A stretch of 64,000 nt of DNA from UBA6522 sp965262365 (lineage in GTDB: Bacteria; Pseudomonadota; Gammaproteobacteria; Steroidobacterales; Rariloculaceae). The position numbers and the translations under genes are program-made. The DNA is taken from contig OZ253541.1 of the NCBI GenBank assembly GCA_965262365.1, positions 2,170,001 to 2,234,000 on the forward strand, read 5' to 3'. A model generated the notes under the pieces. That model had not been told where the DNA came from. It searched no databases and saw only the letters and a program-made list of their open reading frames with translations. Of the stretch, positions 59,847 through 64,000 are shown piece after piece; within the stretch, counting starts at the first letter, position 1, and every line of letters begins with the position of its first letter.

Positions 59847-61880
59847 TTATCCTTGGTCAGCGGACATCAAATAGTCCCAGTGCCTGCCCGCATCCCTGAT
59901 GATGGCCGGCAGATCCCGGGCAAGGATATAACCGGACTCGACGAGCGCAAGCCCCGCGGACGCAACGAGTCCGAGATACTGCTCGCGGCTGCCGTATAGC
60001 TCCTCGATCGACGGCCGCTCATCCCCGGAGGCCTCGCGGTCGGCTTGGGTTCTCGCGAACGGGATATACGATCCGGGGGTCGAGATCGGGTTGAACGGGC
60101 TCCACCCGGTGTAGGTGGCCAGCGGCACGGCTTGCTCGGGCGATCTCAGCCCCGCGATCTCGTTGCCGCTCTCGTCGACCTGGGCCACGAGAAAAGGGAA
60201 CACCGAATGCACGATCGGCGGCTCGTTACTGATGATTCCATCGGAAATGAATCGCGGGCCGTAGTCGAGACGATAGGAGCGGCTGACGACGCTCGGCAGG
60301 CGAACGCCGGGAATGACGGGGAAACGGATGTCCTCAAGTTCAGCGAGCGTACCCGCCTCCCGGGTCGGATAGCTACTCTCCGGCGGTGGTGTTCCTTCGG
60401 CAATCCAATCGTTCAATGCCAGCAACAGCGCGCGCAGGAACCAGCGATAGTTGTTCGGATTGCCGATACGCAATCCATCGAGGCGTGTGTCGGGAAATCG
60501 CGCCGGAACGTGCTGCGTGCCGGCAAACAAATAGATTCTGGACGTGTCCGCGGGAGGCAGATGCGTCTCACCGTCCGGCGTCGAATGGATGAGCGCGGTC
60601 GGCAGCCGCCAGTATTCCGTTGACGTGTTCGTATGGAAGACCTTCGGAATGGTCTCGGGCGTCAGCCGCGCCAGCAGACTGTCCTCGACACCCGTCACCG
60701 GATCGGCCTGCATGACATCCGAAAACGGGAACTGGTCGCCCGGGTAAAAGTAGCTTCTGTCGACGGCCCGCGACGGTTGCGCGAACCGGTGATTGAAGCT
60801 GCCCGTGGCATTCGATGCCAGGTGCGGAATCAGGCCATCGAACGCCATGCGCTGCTGCTCGTCGATGTTGAAACCGTCGTAGAGAAAGTGCCGCAGCAGC
60901 CGTCCCGCCTGCGAGTTACCGAAAGTAATCGCCCGCTGGATCGCCCCGGCCGGAAAATTCAGCGCCTCGACTGCATCGTATTTCAGGTGAGATACCGTGT
61001 CGCGTAGCGCCGCGAGCCCGAGGCCGGCGATGGGTGGATCGCTGGCGACAAACACGACTTCGTAGATTCTGTTCGGCTCAAACCCGGTCGATAGATAGAC
61101 GCGCGTCGGGTCGGCAACCATGCGGCCGTCCTCGACGCGCCCGAACTGCCATTGCTCACGCGGTATCGGCTCGCGCTCGCCCGCGGCGGAGTCGCGGACG
61201 GTCAGCCGATTGCGCGGATCGTCCGAGTCGACAACAGCATAGGAGATGTGGCCCCGGTCGCCGAGAGAATAGTCGTAACTGCGTTCCGTGACGACGAAGT
61301 CGCTGCGCACCAAACCCTCGATCGTCTCGCCGTTGTCGGTTGCGACCGGCGGATAGACGCGCATGAAGTTCTCCCGCCGAGGCGCATCGAATTGCCAACC
61401 GACATAGAGAACCGAGAAACCTTCGTACATGAGGAAGCCGTCGCCGAGATCCGCCTCGGTGACCGGCGTCAGCGAGGCGGGCGCGAGATTGAAGTAGCCC
61501 AGGGCGCGCTTACCGCCCCGATTCATGACGTCGACGAAGACCGTCCCGTTACCCGCGCGCGCGTCCACGGGCTTCAGGAGATAGAAGTCCGAAGAGAACT
61601 CAACCAGGCCCGCTTCATTCGTCGGCGCGAAATCGATATCCCGGATGATGCGATTGGCCGGGTTCGCCGGGTCGACGGCAAAATGGATTCGACCGGCAAG
61701 GCGCTCGTAGGGACCCGCCAGCCCGTAGGATTTGCCCTCGGCTACCGCATCGCGCGTCTCGACCTCGATGCGAACGACTTCCGCTACGGCGGGTACCGCG
61801 AGTAAAAATACGACTATGGCCGAGGCAGCAGTGGATACGGCGCGGCTACGCCCAGTAGGCTCCCCAGAAACTGACTTCAT
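59847..61880 (-). CDS. Exported alpha/beta-hydrolase-10-type protein
   Basis: 677 residues from ATG 61880 (AAGGAAGAGG upstream); the GTG at 61898 is less likely. Leader AVSTAASAIVVFLLAVPAVA. The layout fits the large alpha/beta hydrolase domain family: VRIEVETRDAVAEGKSYGLA, GPYERLAGRIHFAVDP, FVDVMNRGGKRAL, GFSVLYVGWQFD, then the nucleophile elbow TFGNSQAGRLLRHF. HTNTSTEYWR and HVPARFP follow, with late His candidates. Probably an esterase or lactonase in the periplasm. Downstream of the WEGD and DUF6152 genes at 61981-63314 on the same strand. Confidence 0.83.
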   Translation of the reverse strand: MKSVSGEPTGRSRAVSTAASAIVVFLLAVPAVAEVVRIEVETRDAVAEGKSYGLAGPYERLAGRIHFAVDPANPANRIIRDIDFAPTNEAGLVEFSSDFYLLKPVDARAGNGTVFVDVMNRGGKRALGYFNLAPASLTPVTEADLGDGFLMYEGFSVLYVGWQFDAPRRENFMRVYPPVATDNGETIEGLVRSDFVVTERSYDYSLGDRGHISYAVVDSDDPRNRLTVRDSAAGEREPIPREQWQFGRVEDGRMVADPTRVYLSTGFEPNRIYEVVFVASDPPIAGLGLAALRDTVSHLKYDAVEALNFPAGAIQRAITFGNSQAGRLLRHFLYDGFNIDEQQRMAFDGLIPHLASNATGSFNHRFAQPSRAVDRSYFYPGDQFPFSDVMQADPVTGVEDSLLARLTPETIPKVFHTNTSTEYWRLPTALIHSTPDGETHLPPADTSRIYLFAGTQHVPARFPDTRLDGLRIGNPNNYRWFLRALLLALNDWIAEGTPPPESSYPTREAGTLAELEDIRFPVIPGVRLPSVVSRSYRLDYGPRFISDGIISNEPPIVHSVFPFLVAQVDESGNEIAGLRSPEQAVPLATYTGWSPFNPISTPGSYIPFARTQADREASGDERPSIEELYGSREQYLGLVASAGLALVESGYILARDLPAIIRDAGRHWDYLMSADQG

Positions 61881-61939
61881 CCCCTCTTCCTTTTCCACGA
61901 GCGTTATTTTTGGACGTAGATTCTATGCTGTCGTCAAAC

Positions 61940-61975
61940 AAAGCCTGTGGGAGCGACGGCCTCTTTTTTGCTTTT
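61940..61975. repeat. REP-like GTGGGAGCG sequence followed by T-runs
   Basis: GCCTGTGGGAGCGACGGCC at 61943-61961 resembles the core of gammaproteobacterial REP elements and is followed on the plus strand by TTTTTT and TTTTT. A single half-copy in the 82-bp gap between two minus-strand genes. Only a visual resemblance. Confidence 0.35.
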
Positions 61976-61980
61976 TCGGT

Positions 61981-62910
61981 TCAGGGCGTGCCGATCGTCG
62001 GCCCCAGGATGTGCTCCACGTCCTGGTTGTTCTCGTTGCAAATGTATTCCATGAGTTCCCAGTCAGGCCGCAGACTTGCGGTAAATTTCACCGTAAACGG
62101 CTTTGCGTACGCGCCGGGGTCGATGATCGTCGTTTCGACCTCCATCGTGCCGAGATCGGGTCGCGTGTAGCGCTCGATCGTATGCAACTGCTCCGTGTGC
62201 GGATGGCCGGCAAAATCGAACCAGAAGCGATCATTGAATCCAACCGTATCGATGACCAGTGTGTCTCCGTCCCAGCGACCGATCGAATGCCCATACCAGG
62301 TCGGGTCCGGATCCTCGCCGTGGTCACGCCCGTCGACGAAAATTTGGCGGTAACTATGGATGTTGCCTTCGAAAAGTATGTACAGATGCGTTGTTTCGCC
62401 CTGTAGAGGTGACCGAACGAACCGCCATGGATAAGGCGCGACCCGCGGAACGCCGGTCGGGAGGCAATGCGCCTCCGGATCCTCGTTGGACATTCGGCTG
62501 TCCATGAGCGCCCGCGCATCGGGCAGCAGCACGATTTCTTCACCGGGCAGGAGTCCCAGCGAGATATTTCGGCCAGGACCGTCACTCAACCAAAGCCCGG
62601 AGAAATCCGGCTTGCCGTTCGCTAACCGCGGTGTTGTCGTATCGACGCCTTCGGCCACACCGCCAATGTCGCCGAGCGAACCGCCGGCACGGCTGGGCGC
62701 GATTGAGGCCGCGTCCTGCGCGCTGAGGATGCCGCTCCCCAGTAACGCCGCCAGTGGCGCAGCGGCGGCGACTGGTTTCGCCAGAATACTCATTGCTCTG
62801 CCGACGGCGGCTGGTTTCGCCAATATCCTCATTGCTCTACCGACGGCGCCCTGATTCGCCGACATCCTCATTGCTCTACCGACGGCGCCCTGATTCGCCG
62901 ACATCCTCAT
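61981..62910 (-). CDS. Exported WEGD-domain protein with repeated N-terminus
   Basis: Up to 309 residues. Four in-frame ATGs at 62910, 62871, 62832 and 62793 start successive 13-residue repeats (MRMSANQGAVGRA twice, MRILAKPAAVGRA, then MSILAKPVAAAAPLAALLGS). The last gives the best signal peptide (270 residues). Mature part: NGKPDFSGLWLSDGPG, CLPTGVPRVAPYPWRF, HSIGRWDGDTLVIDTVGF, TIERYTRPD, AKPFTVKF and EYICNENNQD. The ATG at 62910 overlaps the stop of the DUF6152 gene, giving the usual coupling. Confidence 0.8.
   Translation of the reverse strand: MRMSANQGAVGRAMRMSANQGAVGRAMRILAKPAAVGRAMSILAKPVAAAAPLAALLGSGILSAQDAASIAPSRAGGSLGDIGGVAEGVDTTTPRLANGKPDFSGLWLSDGPGRNISLGLLPGEEIVLLPDARALMDSRMSNEDPEAHCLPTGVPRVAPYPWRFVRSPLQGETTHLYILFEGNIHSYRQIFVDGRDHGEDPDPTWYGHSIGRWDGDTLVIDTVGFNDRFWFDFAGHPHTEQLHTIERYTRPDLGTMEVETTIIDPGAYAKPFTVKFTASLRPDWELMEYICNENNQDVEHILGPTIGTP
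62793..62910 (-). repeat. 39-bp tandem repeat at the start of a WEGD gene
   Basis: Three 39-bp units plus the start of a fourth, each beginning with an ATG on the minus strand; the two units nearest 62910 are practically identical and the others diverge. The unit is a multiple of three, so copy-number changes keep the frame. Confidence 0.9.
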
Positions 62911-63314
62911 TGCTCTACCGGCGGCGCGCCGGTATTCGGAGACAAGGAGAATACCCGGCTGCCGTCAGCCAGAATGACGGACATGGCATTGGCCATGTTG
63001 GATCCGTCCTTCGCCAGGGAGGCGTCCACGGTCACGACGTCACCGACCTGTAGCGAGTTCCGCGACCAACCGCGTCTCGTCAGGATGTTGGGGCTGGCCA
63101 ACTCGAGATTCCAGTTGACGACATTGCCGTGGTCATCTTCGACGTCGATATAGAAACGCGTATGCGGATTCATCCACTCGACTTTCGTTACAACGCCTTT
63201 GAGCGTCGCCGGCCGATCCGCGTCGTACTGTGCCGCGAATGAATGATGCGCCTCTGCCATGCCTGCAAGGCACATCAATGACGCGTAAACGAAGACTGTG
63301 AACCTGGCTCTCAT
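62907..63314 (-). CDS. Standalone DUF6152 protein, exported
   Basis: 135 residues. Signal peptide MRARFTVFVYASLMCLAGMA ending AEA before HHSFAAQYD. Core: VEWMNPHTRFYIDVEDD, LTRRGWSRNSLQVGDVVTVD, ASLAKDGSNMANAMSVILAD. ATGA overlap with the following WEGD gene, and 24 bp after the propeller gene. Good AxA cleavage site, so the His-His mature N-terminus is especially clear here. Confidence 0.87.
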   Translation of the reverse strand: MRARFTVFVYASLMCLAGMAEAHHSFAAQYDADRPATLKGVVTKVEWMNPHTRFYIDVEDDHGNVVNWNLELASPNILTRRGWSRNSLQVGDVVTVDASLAKDGSNMANAMSVILADGSRVFSLSPNTGAPPVEQ

Positions 63315-63338
63315 CTCGTGGCTCCGAAAATCGTCCAG

Positions 63339-64000
63339 CTAGTACAACGTGTCAGCGCGCTGCCCCACGAGCCGCGAAGGATCGACGCCGTCCCTGGGCA
63401 CAAACCTCTGCAGCCGGCCGACGTGCACATCGGCGACGAAGAAGTTGTTCTCGTCGTCTACGCTGAATTGGTGCGGTCCCCACATGCCACCCGGCATCGC
63501 TCCAAACGTACCCCAGGAGTTCTGCAGCTGGCCGTCCAGGTTGTACTTCAGGATCTTGTTCGTCCGGCCGTCGGCAACCCAGAGATGTTGATCGGCCGAG
63601 ACATAGATGTAGTAGGGATAGGTAATGTCGTTCCACTCGTCCAGGTAGTTGCCGTTCTCGTCGAAAATCTGGATGCGCGAGTTGGCACGGTCGGCGACGT
63701 AGACGCGATTCTGGCCATCAACCGCAATACCATGGACCGTATCGAACTGGCTCGGTCCCGTGCCCGGCTCGCCCCACGCGAGCACGTATTCGCCGTCCTT
63801 GTTGAACTTCACCACGCGCGTATTGCGATAGCCGTCGCTGACGAAAAAGTCGCCGTTCGGCAGAAACGCGATATCGGTAGGTCGGCCGAAGTGACTCTCG
63901 TCGCTCGCGGGCACGCGAAATTCGCCGAGCGACATCAGGAGCTCGCCGTCATTCGTGAACTTGTAAACCATGTGCGCGCCGTCATCGATGAGCCAAACAT
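63339..64000 (-). CDS. NHL-type beta-propeller protein, 5' end beyond window
   Basis: About 220 residues visible, open at the right edge (VWLIDDGAHMVYKF lies upstream of the first in-window Met). Propeller repeats: FGRPTDIAFLPNGDFFVSDG, YRNTRVVKFNKDGEYVLAWG, TVHGIAVDGQNRVYVADRAN, SRIQIFDENGNYLDEW, ADGRTNKILKYNLDGQ, GPHQFSVDDENNFFVADVHV. Closely related in wording to the lipoprotein at 45539 and to the fragment at 57860. First in-window gene of the run propeller - DUF6152 - WEGD - hydrolase. Confidence 0.83.
   Translation of the reverse strand, partial: VWLIDDGAHMVYKFTNDGELLMSLGEFRVPASDESHFGRPTDIAFLPNGDFFVSDGYRNTRVVKFNKDGEYVLAWGEPGTGPSQFDTVHGIAVDGQNRVYVADRANSRIQIFDENGNYLDEWNDITYPYYIYVSADQHLWVADGRTNKILKYNLDGQLQNSWGTFGAMPGGMWGPHQFSVDDENNFFVADVHVGRLQRFVPRDGVDPSRLVGQRADTLY

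Noticed and set aside
62793..62910. Possible CRISPR array
   Set aside because: The repeats are contiguous, in frame, translated as a signal region, and have no spacers or cas genes nearby.

Overview
The window looks like chromosome from a free-living or host-associated, high-GC Gram-negative bacterium, most likely a gammaproteobacterium. The reasons are an aryl-polyene (xanthomonadin-type) gene cluster, a TonB-dependent receptor, an outer-membrane DUF5916 barrel protein, many lipoproteins, Sec- and Tat-exported enzymes, and YefM-YoeB and VapBC toxin-antitoxin pairs. The taxon is an inference; no rRNA or tRNA gene is visible. Broken genes are unusually frequent, with about a dozen recognisable remnants.

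Layout. 1-6439: edge of an aryl-polyene-like cluster (AMP ligase, COG4648 membrane protein, acyl carrier protein, methyltransferase, glycosyltransferase fused to DUF218, flavin-dependent halogenase-like enzyme). 6600-10210: two lipoproteins, then a stretch of decayed sequence. 10214-18260: AGCS sodium symporter, one truncated and one intact sulfatase, two fused DUF6152 proteins, YefM-YoeB with its operator, and a decayed tag gene. 18570-20511: a DUF4143 ATPase pseudogene split by a 1356-bp element that carries only TnpB but has perfect 23-bp terminal inverted repeats and an 8-bp target duplication. 20550-27651: DUF5916 protein, F420-reductase-like protein, and a class 3 lipase followed by a large unknown protein. 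28089-36430: a LacI-controlled sucrose or glucoside locus (LacI, sucrose phosphorylase, FGGY kinase, MFS sugar transporter, TonB receptor) with matching palindromic operators. 36701-64000: a long island of exported proteins.

The most striking content is a family expansion that I do not recognise as a described system. Fifteen genes encode two exported domains: DUF6152 (mature N-terminus predicted to start His-His, plus an invariant [NS]PH motif) and a second domain that I call WEGD here (C..G[VM]P motif, GRWEGDTLVV-like motif, ERY/ERF motif, conserved C-terminal Cys). Four genes are DUF6152 alone, six carry WEGD without DUF6152 (one with tandem WEGD copies, one fused to VOC/glyoxalase domains), and five are DUF6152-WEGD fusions. 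Standalone copies lie next to each other, often overlapping or operonic. They are interleaved with exported enzymes: Tat amidohydrolase, beta-propellers, exported VOC proteins, metallo-beta-lactamase-fold enzyme, Tat ThDP enzyme plus dihaem cytochrome c, gluconolactonase-like protein and an alpha/beta hydrolase. I infer a periplasmic catabolic or metal-dependent module in which DUF6152 and WEGD are partners. Substrate and chemistry are not visible from sequence.
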